In this document: one piece after another, positions 45,372 through 57,483 of the stretch
Layout of the letters: each line of letters begins with the position of its first letter
Position numbering within the stretch: position 1 is the stretch's first letter
Assembly (NCBI RefSeq): GCF_964340395.1
Contig: NC_135567.1
Coordinates: forward strand, 16,767,806 to 16,825,305
Source: Glandiceps talaboti
Taxonomy: Eukaryota > Hemichordata > Enteropneusta > Spengelidae
Direction of reading: 5' to 3'
Length of the DNA: 57,500 nt
Program-made: the position numbers and the translations under genes
The notes under the pieces: generated by a model
Databases searched by the model: none
Seen by the model: the letters and a program-made list of their open reading frames with translations, nothing else
What the model was told of the DNA's origin: nothing

Positions 45372-47420
45372 TTACTGTGCAAATACTTTGATATGACCAG
45401 TATAATTCTCAGACACCACAATTTTATAAGGTTTATCATCTGTCAAACAAATACCTACAGGGCTTTCCAAGTTATCTTGGTCGCTATCAACACGGCTCAT
45501 GATATTGCCATGAGGGTCATATTTCATTACATTATTACCATAATGGTTACACACATACACATTACCGGCTTTATCTGTTGCTACACCAAATGGACATTTA
45601 CATTGACCTTCTTTGTTTGGATCATTACCAAATGTAAACAAATAATTACCATTCTCTGTATATACGTTAAGCTGATTATTCCCTGCGTCTGATACAATGA
45701 CATTACCTGTGTTGTAATCTATACAAACACACCAGGGATGAAGTAGCCGACCCGATCCACTACCCTGACTGGCAAATAATTTGATGTATTTCCCATTTAT
45801 CCTATAAATGTGTACACAGTGTGATCCATTATCTACAACATAAACCCTACCATTATTAGAATTAACTGCAATACCTAGGGGATTTTTTAGATTTGCTTTA
45901 TCAAAGAATCTAATCAATTTACCATTCTCATTACATTCAAACACCTGCTTATTATCACCATCAGTTACAAAGATATGACCTTCCTTGGTAACTGCTGTGA
46001 ATTGAGGTTTAACAGGTTTACTGAAACCAGAAAACTGAATTCCTCTTGGTTGTTTACCTTGTAATGTGAATGTTTGTAATCTATGATTATCAGGGTCAGA
46101 TACTAACACACCACCTTTAGTGGTCATTGATACACCATGTAAGTAGTCTCCAAACTGTCCAACTCGTTTACCTTTCTCTCCAAACAGCCACACCAATCCT
46201 TTCATTGAAGTAACTCTGGTCTGTGATCGTGAATCGTCAGCATGCCGTCGTATTGAAAGTACTTGTAACGAGTCATGAACTTTGGCTTGTGTCGTCACTT
46301 TGACAACACCCAGACTCTTCAAGTAGATAACATCATCATTTGGTTTGAATTCTATGGAATCAGCCTCGGTTTGAGTGCATGTAGTTTTGATCGCCATCAG
46401 TTCATGCATTTGGAACAGCATTCCTCGTCGAGCTGTCATCAGTTGTGCAGCGTTCCCATACTGCATCAAGTTCTCTGTCAACTCTCTGGCATTGGTCAGA
46501 TCATTTTTGACATTATTCAGTTCTTTGGATTGTGCCTGTAGAGTTATCTTTCTATTGTCATATTCACCCTTCAACTCTGTCAACAATTTCCTTCCACTAT
46601 TTTCTATTGTGCGTGTTATTTTCTCCACCAAGTCCTTTATTTTTTTCTCTTCACTCTCGAAACACTCATCCAGTGACTCAGACATCTGTTGTACAGCAAT
46701 CTCACTGGCAGTAGCTTCATCTTCTTTCATCCTCATCTTCTCCAACATCTTTGCTAAGTATCTCATGTAGTCATCAGCGGCGTCTGACATAGATCTGACC
46801 TTGTGTTTAGATTTGGAATGCTCGACCACTGTACACTCAGAACAGATTGGAACTTCACAGCTGTCACAGTAAAATTTCAACGGGACATCTGGGTGACGAC
46901 TGCAGTAGATTGGTGGCTGTACTGAAGCTGGATTTTTAGACTTCTCAGCCTGGTACTCTTCAAGCGACATTAGAGTATGAGATTTCGTCGATCGCAATCG
47001 TTTGTGCCCCCGTGTACAGGTGTCACAGAGTTGCACATCACAGTCTATGCAGTGATTTTTAGGACATTCACCATCACATGCTCCGCACTTGTCAACACCA
47101 GGCGAGGTTCTACTTGAAGTTTGACTCTGTCCGTCACTCAATACTTGTTCGCGATTGTTGAAACGGTCCACCAGTTGGTTCATGAAGAAAAACGTCGAAA
47201 AATCGGTCACTCCACCAGGAGGTACTGTGTGCTCACGTAAACACAGGGGGCATTTGATCGTGGATCTGCTACTTCTCCTGAATAACTGATCAAGACAAGG
47301 CTGACAAAAACTGTGTAGACACGGCAGAAGTTTAGCATTTCTATACGGCTCAGTACAAATAGCACAGAGTAGAAAATTCTCGTTGATTTCGTCCAGAAAC
47401 TTTGACGCAGAGTCAGCCAT
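45372..47420 (-). CDS. Intact intronless TRIM-NHL E3 ubiquitin ligase-like protein (682 aa)
   Basis: A complete single-exon reading frame. RING finger at about residues 19-60 (C-x2-C, CLHSFC, C-P-L-C), B-box 1 about 111-146 (CGACDGECPKNHC), B-box 2 about 172-212 (IYCSRHPDVPLKFYC, CSECTVVEH), a coiled coil about 215-335 rich in Glu/Lys/Leu, then NHL repeats from about 408 to the end (e.g. GVSMTTKGGVLVSDPDNHRL, GIAVNSNNGRVYVVDNG). This is TRIM2/3/71 architecture without a recognisable filamin-type Ig domain, so it is shorter than TRIM71. Known role of the family: ubiquitin ligase and, via NHL, RNA or protein binding; invertebrates often have large intronless expansions with suspected immune roles. 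The start was chosen as the only Met before the RING. A polyadenylation signal AATAAA lies on the minus strand at 45196-45201. Confidence 0.92.
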   Translation of the reverse strand: MADSASKFLDEINENFLLCAICTEPYRNAKLLPCLHSFCQPCLDQLFRRSSRSTIKCPLCLREHTVPPGGVTDFSTFFFMNQLVDRFNNREQVLSDGQSQTSSRTSPGVDKCGACDGECPKNHCIDCDVQLCDTCTRGHKRLRSTKSHTLMSLEEYQAEKSKNPASVQPPIYCSRHPDVPLKFYCDSCEVPICSECTVVEHSKSKHKVRSMSDAADDYMRYLAKMLEKMRMKEDEATASEIAVQQMSESLDECFESEEKKIKDLVEKITRTIENSGRKLLTELKGEYDNRKITLQAQSKELNNVKNDLTNARELTENLMQYGNAAQLMTARRGMLFQMHELMAIKTTCTQTEADSIEFKPNDDVIYLKSLGVVKVTTQAKVHDSLQVLSIRRHADDSRSQTRVTSMKGLVWLFGEKGKRVGQFGDYLHGVSMTTKGGVLVSDPDNHRLQTFTLQGKQPRGIQFSGFSKPVKPQFTAVTKEGHIFVTDGDNKQVFECNENGKLIRFFDKANLKNPLGIAVNSNNGRVYVVDNGSHCVHIYRINGKYIKLFASQGSGSGRLLHPWCVCIDYNTGNVIVSDAGNNQLNVYTENGNYLFTFGNDPNKEGQCKCPFGVATDKAGNVYVCNHYGNNVMKYDPHGNIMSRVDSDQDNLESPVGICLTDDKPYKIVVSENYTGHIKVFAQ

Positions 47421-47704
47421 GTTGGATATTTAGACGATGTGTTTATAACAACGTTATTAACAGGAAGTAAATGTGAGACGTGCGGCATACAGATGAACAA
47501 TGAATGCATTGAACGGTTGGTCAGTCAATTTAGGTCACTCCATGGGGTTAAAGTTGATCAGTGACGTATTTAAATTTAGCCTAGAATATGCATGCATGCT
47601 TGTGTGCGTGCGTGCGTGAATGAATCACTATATGTCTGATATGGTAATATTACAACTTATCAATGTCACGGTCACAAATGCCATTGTTCAAACATTTTGG
47701 AGTG

Positions 47705-48000
47705 ATGGTGGGCAAATGGTTAGAGTGGCAGGCTTGGAATCTACATGTTGCACGTTCGATCCCCATCAATGCCATTTGTTTCTGAGTGGATAATGTCCTT
47801 GGGCAAGATTTGAACTATGACAGTGCCTTAGGCACTCCAGCTGTATAATTGGGGACCTGGTATGATAGATGTTGCAATGTGATTGCTTTAATCATCTGCG
47901 CTTATAAAGGCTGCAATGGATTGTATGCTTCCCAGGATGTTGAGGAAGTATAAAGGGCCGTTATGCTGCTATAGATCCGAGCCAGGGGTAATAAGATATT
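47705..48000 (+). mobile_element. tRNA-derived SINE
   Basis: The head looks like a tRNA: A box-like 'tggttagagtgg' (47717-47728) and B box 'gttcgatcc' (47754-47762) with ordinary spacing. The body has the 'ccttgggcaag' motif shared by many tRNA SINEs of marine animals, and ends with 'cgagccaggggtaataagat'. Pol III promoter boxes are close to consensus, but acceptor-stem pairing is lost, so it is not a tRNA gene. Confidence 0.8.
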
Positions 48001-48804
48001 TACTTCATGTAACAATGTTTGTTGGGTAATATCTCAGACCTATATAGTGGTCTGAGTGGTCTGAGGTAATATAAAATAAGCTATGCAGTGAAGAATAACA
48101 AAGAATAGGCAGCTTCCACTCAAATAATTCGTCATTTAATTTGTAATTCTAACCCCATATAAGAAATCCAAGCCTTGTATATAAAACGAAGGTTACGATC
48201 AAGATACAAATGAGGGTGTTATATATAATGGCAAATACTACAAACACAGGCACGCATATATCAGAATATGTATTGGTTGGTTCTAGCAGAGGTAGACATA
48301 AAACAGAAATTCGCTACAGTTATTGCACCCAGTCTGGGTGCTGAAAGTGGTTTACAACAATCTATTGATATAACCATCAATCTCTTGATATAAACAGCAA
48401 TGTATTGGTGTTGACATTAATCTATTTATATACATATCAATCTATTGATATATACATCAATATGTTGATAAGACAGCATTCTATTGATATAGACAAAACC
48501 TAACAATTCTAATTTGGATGATTTAAATTATATGATTCAATTAAAAAATGATATCATTATCCATACATTTTATTTGCCAAATTTTAGAATCACGTGATAT
48601 CATACAGAATTGTCATTTTTGTTCACCTCTCTTAATAACAAATTCTTATTCCAGAACATGGACACCTTGATATCCAGGTTTCTGGATTACATGCTGATTT
48701 GTTTACTGTTATTAGTCTCTGTGAGCTGTGTAAGTCAATCTTTAAGTCTGATCTTCTTCAGTGGATTAGTTGATGCAAGAGTGCATAGCTCTCCTTCAAC
48801 ACTA

Positions 48805-49125
48805 CACGAAAATTTACCCAACCTTTACCCTACATGTGCCCACCTAACCACCATCTCTGTCTGGGGATACACTGTACGAAAAGTTCAATTTACCCACCTT
48901 TACCCAACCTTTACCCTACATGTCGCCCACCTAACTACAATCTCTGTCCAGTGGTAGTACGAGAAGAAATACCACTGTTGACTGTCTACAGCCCCCAGAG
49001 GGAGACATCACCGGGTGTAATTTAAGTCAAAGGTGAAACTTCGTCTCATACTCACCACATTTACACATCCTCTGCCCAAGATTTACTCTGGTGGAAGGAC
49101 ATGGTCACATATGAATTTTCGTAAA
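48805..49125. mobile_element. MITE family with ACGAAAAGTCA-type termini, copy 1 (internal duplication)
   Basis: Begins 'acacgaaaatttacccaacc', carries 'cacctaaccaccatctctgt', 'ttgactgtctacagcccc', 'cctctgcccaagatttac' and ends 'tatgaattttcgta'. The first about 90 bp occur twice. Confidence 0.78.
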
Positions 49126-49304
49126 GTGCAAGTTAAATGGGATGGGATGTAAAGTGCGAAGCTTTAGACCACAAAATAATGTACATAATGGCAACAAATT
49201 CCAGATAGAAATAATCCCAATAAACATGAAATTTTATAAACACTTCTAACAGACACCTCAAGAAAATGTGAAGCGTATGTGTTATGTTGTTACCGTTTAG
49301 ACTA

Positions 49305-49515
49305 GTAAAGCGGTCATCTTGATGAAGAGTGGGTATTTAGTTTGGATTTTTAATTTTAAAAAAAATTTACCATGGAATCTTACTTTGAAAAAATCAATAT
49401 GAAACATCATATGCCAAGTCCCAGTTTGTAAATCAATAAATTGCAAATGACTGATAAATGTGTAAAGTGTTTGTTATTTTATGTACAATCACAAACTTTA
49501 TAACTCGTTTTAGCT
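49305..49515. repeat. Dispersed repeat family C, copy 3 (truncated)
   Basis: 'gagtgggtatttagtttgga', 'aatcaataaattgcaaatga' and 'ttatgtacaatcacaaactt' match the left two thirds of copies 1 and 2. Confidence 0.7.
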
Positions 49516-49909
49516 GATAAAATCTTTCAACAAAGAGATTTGTTATTTAATAGTTACTACATAGAGTCTTCTTACTCTTTGATGTACCCCAAATACTCTA
49601 AGCAGTGGTTATAGACCTGTTGCCGGTTCCAAGATGCATTGCGCGTCTCTCCATACAATGCCATGTATTCTGTACGTGCGGAGGGGTTTGCACTCGCTAC
49701 TCAGGGGATGGTTGTCACATGACAGTACCCTGGGTTTACCCATAAAATCCCACTCTGTCATTGATGGCGTTCAGTCTTTGTTCTATAAAATCACCCTTAA
49801 TTAAAGAGGTCAACATGACTTGCCATCATTTCCTGATGAAAATGTTATTTCAAATGTAAACGTCCTCCCGCGCAATGCATCTTGGAACCGGAACATCGAC
49901 TACTGACAT

Positions 49910-50150
49910 GAAATAACAACAGCTTGCAATAGCAAAGCAGTGTCTCCGCCCACAACCACACCCATACAGTATTAGACAATGCTACGTATCCCAGCTGTTC
50001 AAAACAAACTGCAAACTCTTGTAACAATACCCCTTCCAGGCCTTTAAAGCAACGCAGATAACAGGTGGAGATATACACACCCAACAAACCACTGCTATCT
50101 ATTCAGCATTGGAAACAACTCACAACAACAAGGTAGTAACATATTTTGAG
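49910..50150. promoter_or_regulatory. Conserved upstream module Y, copy B (candidate promoter region of receptor B)
   Basis: Conserved with 40205-40480; ends about 20 bp before the leader exon block at 50170. Conservation in an otherwise diverged spacer and position suggest a promoter; no core motif seen. Confidence 0.4.
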
Positions 50151-50169
50151 AATAGCGAAGATATTTACT

Positions 50170-50210
50170 CAGCCGAGAATGGTGGCTTAACAAACAGTTT
50201 GATGTAAAAG
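50170..50210 (+). promoter_or_regulatory. Candidate 5' non-coding exon of receptor B
   Basis: Plus-strand counterpart of the block at 40052-40092, ending in gatgtaaaag/gtaagt. An in-frame ATG here meets a stop within a few codons, so it would be untranslated leader. It lies about 2.6 kb upstream of the receptor B start codon, compared with 2.1 kb in receptor A. Confidence 0.45.
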
Positions 50211-50399
50211 GTAAGTCACTAATATGTGTTATGGTATATACCATTAAGCAAGGCTTATTACAGGATAGTGGTCGATATTCCCATACAAAAATTTAAATAA
50301 ATTAAACCAAAAACATTACGAGTGACAATGGTTCGTTGTTCACAAAATACAAAATTGAGTTACATCGATAATATTGCAGAATGGACAGAATGTGTAAAT

Positions 50400-52353
50400 A
50401 CTAGGAAATTTTCGAATACTTGCATGACCATACCTTCTTAGCATGTTTCCTAGGCTAAGATGTGAAGTAAAAAACAATGTGGATAAGCAACGTTTATTGA
50501 AAAACTGATCTGTACAAACCACAAAGTGCTGGCATAAAATGGATACTAATTTTCCCAAACCTACGCTCTGATAAATCTGACATAAAAGGCAATCTAAACT
50601 CATTACTCCAGTCCTTGACACAGCATTTCCAATACCATAATTCATTATAATATTATATGGATATTAAACTAATGGAAAAAATACATTTAAGGATGCAATT
50701 ACTTCTGAGAACAAGATATAATATTGAAAATATGATAGGATTCAAATATATAAAGGAAACCCATTAAATATATATATCAAACAGAAACAGAAACGTTTTT
50801 AAATAGTTTGCAAAATTCTGCAGGTCTGTTTACTTTATTTAAAAAAAGCAATATTATTGAATCCAGCCTATTAATGACAACTGTGAGAACAAACACCGTG
50901 AAGTAAAACAGTATTTAAACCAAGTGATGTGATCCAGGTAGCAAATTAGCAGATGTTGCTAACGAATGGATAGGAAAATACATGTCTGTCAGGCATATTC
51001 AACTGATGACGTCAGACCATAGAAGAACAGAACATGCTACAAACAGAGTTAGAAAACAAATGAATTGGATTAATAATACTTGGTTCAGTAATTTGGAACA
51101 GTAGAGACTTGTATTACACACCATAGTTTGATATAAACAGTTTTATGGCCTCTTTATGTGTACATGAAATGCCAGGGGAACTAGAAATTTGTTTGTGTTT
51201 GTGAATGTGAACTTTTATGTAATGTGGCCATAAAACTTTTCCTCTCTAATGATGGAATGTAATAAGTCTCTGTACTTCCAACATATCGTACCAAGTGTTA
51301 TTAACCCAATTTATTTGCTTACTTCCCCTATTAACAATGTGTAACTGGTTCAGTCAGTGCTTAATGTGACGTCTGCAGTTGTAACATATTGATCATTACA
51401 TTTATTTTTAGCCTTTGATATCACAAATAAAATAACACACCAATCAGATAATTTCAAACATTTTTCTTTCTAATTTGTAAATTCCTAAATTTTCGTTATT
51501 CCAATAAATTGTATAGGTTTGATGTCTGGTATGACCAACTTCAAATGATAATGTAGCGTTTGTCCTAACGTTTAGTATCCTCATACCATTTTGTCTGTAA
51601 CTTGATCCGATCTTTGAACTCTGTGTACGTTGTAACAGTATACTCACTCTACACCCTGAGGCATCTACCATCTGCTTAGAATTTTGATTGCATGAAATAT
51701 CACATGAAATATCACAGGGTGTTGAAAATTAGTTTTTATATCATGGTGTGAATCCAAGATCGCTCGTTATGTGTACTGATCCTCGGAAATCTTTAAACTT
51801 TGTAATTTCCTTGTTCAGAAACTACAAGCCATGAAACACAGCCTGGGGTTATTGTACTTTGTTTTCAAATAGAGGTCAAACTGTTATCGCAATTTAGTAA
51901 AGTAAGAATCCAAAATGGCCGCCGAAATATTTTAATTTCATGGTAAATGTGAATCCCGTGTAGATGCGATAATGTCGTCTGTTTATAAATACCTTTTAAA
52001 CACAAGTTGGATTTAAAAGAACTCTAAATAATAATTTAATATTGTATAGCTTATTTTGGTGCTGAACAGGCATTGGTAGGGTTAAAAACTTATAAAAACT
52101 AGTCCCTAGGGTTGTCCGGAGCACTATGTCATTAATCCGAAGGTGTTAATATAATTATTTACCTGTTTGTTTTGTATTGAATATTTGCTTTACACTGCCC
52201 TCTGGTTACCTTGCTTTAATAGTAACTTTGTAAAATTCCATCGTCTGTGGGGCAGACTCGACTAAAATTATGTTAAATTTCAGACTCATAACCTGAAAAC
52301 CAACACTTGTTTATTTACATGAACTGTACAATCTTCCTTTATATGGCATAATA

Positions 52354-52359
<6 letters not shown>
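50400..52359. other. No coding exon recognised; presumed first intron of receptor B
   Basis: AT-rich. Several GT..AG possibilities but no conserved peptide shared with receptor A's counterpart. Confidence 0.55.
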
Positions 52360-52612
<253 letters not shown>

Positions 52613-52794
52613 TATATATATATACACATATATATACATATGCACAGGAGTTAACATTAATATTAATAACAACAATATTAATGAGTATTAAGACATTGCG
52701 TTGGTTTTATTATGGTATTTATTTCAGTTTATGGTTTTTATTTTAATAGGTTGTATTAGCCAATAGTTTTACTCTCAACTGGGATAAATATAAA

Positions 52795-52867
52795 ATGAGG
52801 TTATATGGTATATTGACAGTAATCACACTTCTCTCAGGATCAACCTTAGGGAGATTGCCTAATGAAG
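52795..52867 (+). CDS. Receptor B exon 1: signal peptide
   Basis: Reads MRLYGILTVITLLSGSTLG, 73 nt, ending GAAG/gtaaat in phase 1. Six base differences from receptor A exon 1. Directly followed by TATG and CTGT microsatellites in the first intron. Confidence 0.85.
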
Positions 52868-52876
52868 GTAAATATC

Positions 52877-52907
<31 letters not shown>

Positions 52908-53073
52908 ATGTATATATATGTATGTGTATGTATGTATGCATTTATGTATATATGTATATATATATATTTATGTATGTATGTAGTACGTGTGTATGTATGT
53001 ATGTATGTATGTATGTATGTATGTATGTATGTATGTGTGTTTGTGTGTGTGACTGTTTGTCTGTCTGTCTGTT

Positions 53074-53118
<45 letters not shown>

Positions 53119-56100
53119 GACTACTTGCCTGCCTACATACATGCGTGTATGTATGTATGTATGTATGTATGTATGTATGTATGTATGTATGTGTGTGTAT
53201 GTATGTATGTGTGTATGTATGTATGTATGTGTGTGTATGTATGTATGTATGTATGTCCATCCATCTGTTTATCCGTAAATATGTTTGTATCTAACATAAT
53301 ATGATGCACACAAAAGATGTATGTGCATGAACCCATACTTACACCTACATACCTACCGACATGTTACCTATCCCCCACCTCCACACACAAACACATCCAC
53401 ACCTACAAGCATGTACACAAATACGCACCCACCCTCCCACCCACACACATACACACACAAACACACACTGTCTGTGTAATGGCGATCTATTTGCTTTTCT
53501 ATCCGTACAGGATCCAAATGCTGGGTTGCACCTATAGAAAGAGTACAATGCCAAATTGTTCAAAATACAAAAGAAGCTTGTGAGGAGGTGAATTGTTGTT
53601 GGGATCATTCAAAGGGACTCTGCTACAAGAAATCAAAAATAAGTAAAACTACTTTTTATATATTTAGTTTTCTGTGGTTAAGCTAATCATCTCATTTTGT
53701 TGTGTTTTCGTTTTATTTCACTTTGATTCAGTCAATTTTGTATTGTAGTGTTAATTCTTTTGATTTAATTTTGTATATTTCCATTTTAGTTGCATTCTGT
53801 TTTAATTGCTTTCAAGTCGTATTTTTGTTTTGTCTGGTATGATTTCATTTTTTGTTCCACATGACAATTTCAGTATTATGTGTCTCGTTTCATTTTAATT
53901 TTGTTTTGAATCATTTTGGTGGTTCTCGGCTCTTGGTCCAATTTGGTTCTCTTTATTTTGGTTTGGTTCTGATTGTTTTGTATATTTTTCGTTTACTCTT
54001 TTGATACATTTGTGACCATTTACTCTATTGATAGGTACCTACAACATAGCAGTCCAGTCACGAGCTAATACACGTTCGAACTTAATAAACCATGTTAACT
54101 TGAATGATGGTAGGACTCTGATAGCTAATAACTATTATGGTATGAGGGCATTTACTAGAATATATCTCCCATACGAGGAAATCGATTTCAAGTCACGTGA
54201 CTTAGAACCACACCATGCATCCATGAGAGTATATGAACACTTAACTTCGTGCATGTTTAAACTCGATATGACTGCCCATTCTTACCTAACCATGAGATTC
54301 GTGAAAGAGACCATTATTACAAGTATAAGAATTCTTACTGTAGAAGAGAAATGTGAGTTAGTTTTGATATTTTACTCTTCTTAACTTTAAAATAGTTTTA
54401 ATAGTAAAAGTATCTAAACTTATCTAAACGTATCTAAACTTATCTAAAAGTATCTAAACTTATCTAAATGTATCTAATCTTTTCTAAAAGTATCTAAACT
54501 TATCTAAATGTATCTAAACTTATCTAAACGTATCTAAACTTATCTAAATGTATCTAAAAGTATCTAAATTTAGTAAACTAAATTCGTAATATTGTTCAAT
54601 GTTCAAAGTCATTTATTTTACATGTAAGTTAAGTCGAGCATTTACATGCAATGCAAGTGTCAGTGTACCACAGTGAAGGTTAAATCTCACCATGGAGGTT
54701 TAAGGGTAGATAGTGTTGCTTCAGTTTAACTCATATGTCATGCCTATTTATTTAATATGCTGACTTGACAGTTTATTTATTTATGGACAGGGTCATACAT
54801 AGTCAACCCACAATGCAATGTCTCTGGGCTACCTCAGGCCAAAAATGTACAAAAATTAAAATGAGCACATCCAACATTTTACTAGTTTCAATTGTGCAGA
54901 CATAAGTCCTAAAATGTCGCTTAAGAAGATGAACAGTAGCCGGAATAAAACGCTCAGTTTTTATATTATCGTTCAGCGGTCATGTTACTTGGAAGCTTGA
55001 AACAATCATATAGAAACCAATAAGTAACTGGCATATTCTACTCTAAGATAGCAAGCTAGCAATTCCTTAATTACTACACTGTGTGTTTTGTGAAATAAAT
55101 AATTAAAACGTATTGTAACTAGACACAGACATACGGACGATAATGGTCTGACGTCTGCATTTGATATCAACATGGTGGCATATACGATCACGAAAAGTCA
55201 AATTTACCCACCTTTACCACACCTTTACCGTAGGTGAGACCCACCTAACCACCATCTCTGTCCAGGGGTAGTACGAGACGCAGTACCACTTTTGACTGTC
55301 TACAACCCCCAGGTGAGAGATCACCGGGGGTGAATTAAGTCAAAGATGGTACTTCGTCTCATACTACCGTACTCATTTACACATCCTCTGCCCAAGATTT
55401 ACCCCGGTGGAAAGACATGGTCAAATATGACTTTTCGTATGCGCACTTAGTTCATTTCATTTAGACAATATGTCGCACGAACTGTATACATTTAATCCTA
55501 GGAATGCAAAACTAGTGAGTAGAACAATCCTGGTATATAAATTCAATGCGATGTTTCGAATCAATATTTTATCTCATATGATACCGAGGCCAAACATATG
55601 TTAGGTCATCACCCGACAATATTATCTAAATGTAGTGGAATAAAGTGACACACGCAAATTCTAATAAACGGTAAAATACGCTAAGAAAGATCTGAAAGTC
55701 GTATGCACCAAAAGGAACCCCAGATCACGCCTGGAGACAGAATAAGCGCAGTAAGACATATTTACTTAGATATTACATTCAATGTTGTTATCTTTAATGT
55801 TTAGCATGTGCCATATATTATACGAAAAGCTGTATTTGACCACTTCTTTCCACCCGGGGTAAATTGTGAGCAGGGGATTTGTAAATAAATTGAGTATGAG
55901 CCGAAGTTCCGCCTTTGACTTACTTTTTCCCAAGTGATCTCTCCCCTGGGGGGTATAAATAGTGATAAGTGGTATTGCGCCTCGTACTACCTCTGGACAG
56001 AGATTGTGGTCAGGTGGGTCACAGGTAAGGTACAGGTTGGGTAAATATGGGTAAATTGGAGTTTCCGTGTAGTGATAGGTATATTGATTGTCTGCATGGT

Positions 56101-56713
56101 TGTATCAAGTAGGATAGGAGACTAGTGAATGGGCTGAACAGTAGATTGGCTGCCATGCCCGGGAAAAAACGAAAACAACTGAAATTCGTGGCCTCACTTC
56201 ACTTTGAATTGCATATCATGACCAGAAACAACTCCTTTCTTTGCCCTAACATGTAGTAACATTAACTGATACTTGTATCTACCGGTTTAAAGGTAGATAA
56301 CCATTGCCATACTGTATGACATCGGCATCGTTCTCAATTATAATTATTTGTTTTGTCTATGTATGATTTATTTTGATCAACGTTTTCCTTTTTTCATATG
56401 TGTTGCTGTTGTTGAACTTGTTGGGTACATCCTACAATCGTAACTGAAGTATATACACTGGATAAGACTTTTTTCCTGGACTTGCCGGTTATCACAACAA
56501 CAACCAAAATAAATATACTAACCTGTGGAGGAGTTTTTGAATTGAAAACAGTTGAAAGCAATAACTACATCGTTATAGAAGAGAATACTGACAACACAGT
56601 TTGGATTCACTTCCATTGTCACATGGCGTATCTAACAACTGAAAAAGTATTAGTATCAGTAAACCCAATATTTAATATCGAAATTCTAGAATTGGAGATG
56701 TTTACATCATATG
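52795..56713 (+). CDS. Receptor B: paralogue of receptor A, first four coding exons (3' part beyond window)
   Basis: Exons 52795-52867 (signal peptide), 53511-53642 (trefoil), 54035-54352 and 56450-56713 (the two unassigned modules) match receptor A exons 1-4 in length, order, phase and splice sites; only exon 4 differs, by a 12-nt deletion. The gene is divergent (head-to-head) to receptor A. No kringle exon is seen in the 787 bp after exon 4, so it lies beyond the window or has been lost. No stop or frameshift is seen, so the gene may be functional. Whether it also carries the 7TM and kinase-like parts cannot be told. Confidence 0.82.
52880..53262. repeat. TG/TATG/CTGT microsatellite cluster
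   Basis: Starts 12 bp after receptor B exon 1 and fills much of its first intron; receptor A's first intron has only short remnants of such tracts (37620-37860). Confidence 0.95.
53511..53642 (+). CDS. Receptor B exon 2: trefoil domain
   Basis: 132 nt, phase 1-1, reading SKCWVAPIERVQC and CEEVNCCWDHSKGLCYKK. The 3' half is almost base-identical to receptor A, the 5' half more diverged. Confidence 0.82.
54035..54352 (+). CDS. Receptor B exon 3: conserved unassigned module
   Basis: 318 nt, phase 1-1, acceptor ctattgatag, donor AAAT/gtgagt. It shares the string LPYEEIDFKSRDLEPHHASM with receptor A, but its N-terminal third (TYNIAVQSRANTRSN...) is strongly changed. Confidence 0.75.
54411..54571. 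repeat. 10-11-bp tandem repeat 'tatctaaa(c/a)(t/g)'
   Basis: About 15 units of 'tatctaaact' / 'tatctaaacg' / 'tatctaaaag', starting 58 bp after receptor B exon 3. It has an i-motif-free, telomere-unlike composition; simple expansion. Confidence 0.93.
55189..55442. mobile_element. MITE family with ACGAAAAGTCA-type termini, copy 2
   Basis: Starts 'cacgaaaagtcaaatttacc', ends 'caaatatgacttttcgta': terminal inverted repeats of about 16 bp on a 254-bp element without coding capacity. Inside receptor B's third intron. Confidence 0.85.
55822..56075. mobile_element. MITE family with ACGAAAAGTCA-type termini, copy 3 (inverted)
   Basis: Reverse-complement copy: starts 'atacgaaaagctgtatttga', contains 'ctctggacagagattgtggt' and ends 'gtaaattggagtttccgtgt'. 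Lies 380 bp from copy 2 in opposite orientation. Confidence 0.82.
56450..56713 (+). CDS. Receptor B exon 4: conserved unassigned module
   Basis: 264 nt, phase 1-1, acceptor taactgaag, donor ATATG/gtgagtg. Contains LTCGG, YIVIEENTDNTVW and FTSYG as in receptor A; four residues shorter around the TTTTK stretch. The intron before it is 2.1 kb, against 1.3 kb in receptor A, and holds two MITE-like insertions. Confidence 0.75.
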
Positions 56714-57249
56714 GTGAGTGTGCATTTGGTACTTATTATAAACTGTTCATTAATATTCGGTTTTGCTCCTGTTTTTACATTGTTAAATTGTGTATGCTAA
56801 CAAATCACTTTACATCAATATTGTTCTATTAGCATTTCGTCTTCCCATTTTCCTTAATTTTCACAAAGGTAGCGATACTGTTGAGAAGGGAAAGTGAATT
56901 TTAACTGATACATGGTATACAGTTACGTTAAAGACGTTGGGTGAGAAAAGACATACCATGAGGGTGAAATCACATATATTTGAGGGAGGGGTATCAAATC
57001 CGGTTGAGTTAGATATGAAAGAAATAGGACTTAATTGATCAATGAAAGACCATTTCATATTGAAATGACGCTTGTTTCCTTATCACGAAGAGAGCAGTCA
57101 GTGTTTGTTTATAAAGTGTTTATTATAGGTACCTAATTTCAAACAGTTGCAAATAAATTAATCTTTACAATCTTGCGGTTATAATAATATATATAACCCA
57201 CTGTACATACGTTGTCACAACTATTACATAACGTTTATATCAACCATAA

Positions 57250-57483
57250 TGTATGTATGTATGTATGTATGTGTGTGTGTGCGTGCGTGCGTGCGTATGT
57301 ATGTATGTATGTATGTATGTATGTATGTATGTATGTATGTATGTATGTATGTATGTATGTATGTATGCATGCATGCATGTATGTATGTATGTATGCATGT
57401 ATCCATGTATGCATGTATGCATGTATGTATGTATGTATGTATGTATGTATGTATGTATGTATGTATGTATGTATGTATGTATG
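57250..57483. repeat. (TATG)n microsatellite
   Basis: About 55 units with GTGC and CATG variants at the right edge of the window. Confidence 0.96.

Noticed and set aside
45321-46770. Plus-strand frames of 88-131 residues opposite the TRIM gene
   Set aside because: Antisense shadows; the same shadows occur opposite the TRIM pseudogene at 12.0-13.4 kb.
47705-47775. tRNA gene
   Set aside because: A and B boxes are present, but acceptor and anticodon stems do not pair and a SINE body follows.
52859-53304. Overlapping 130-residue frames on both strands
   Set aside because: TATG and CTGT microsatellite translation in receptor B's first intron.
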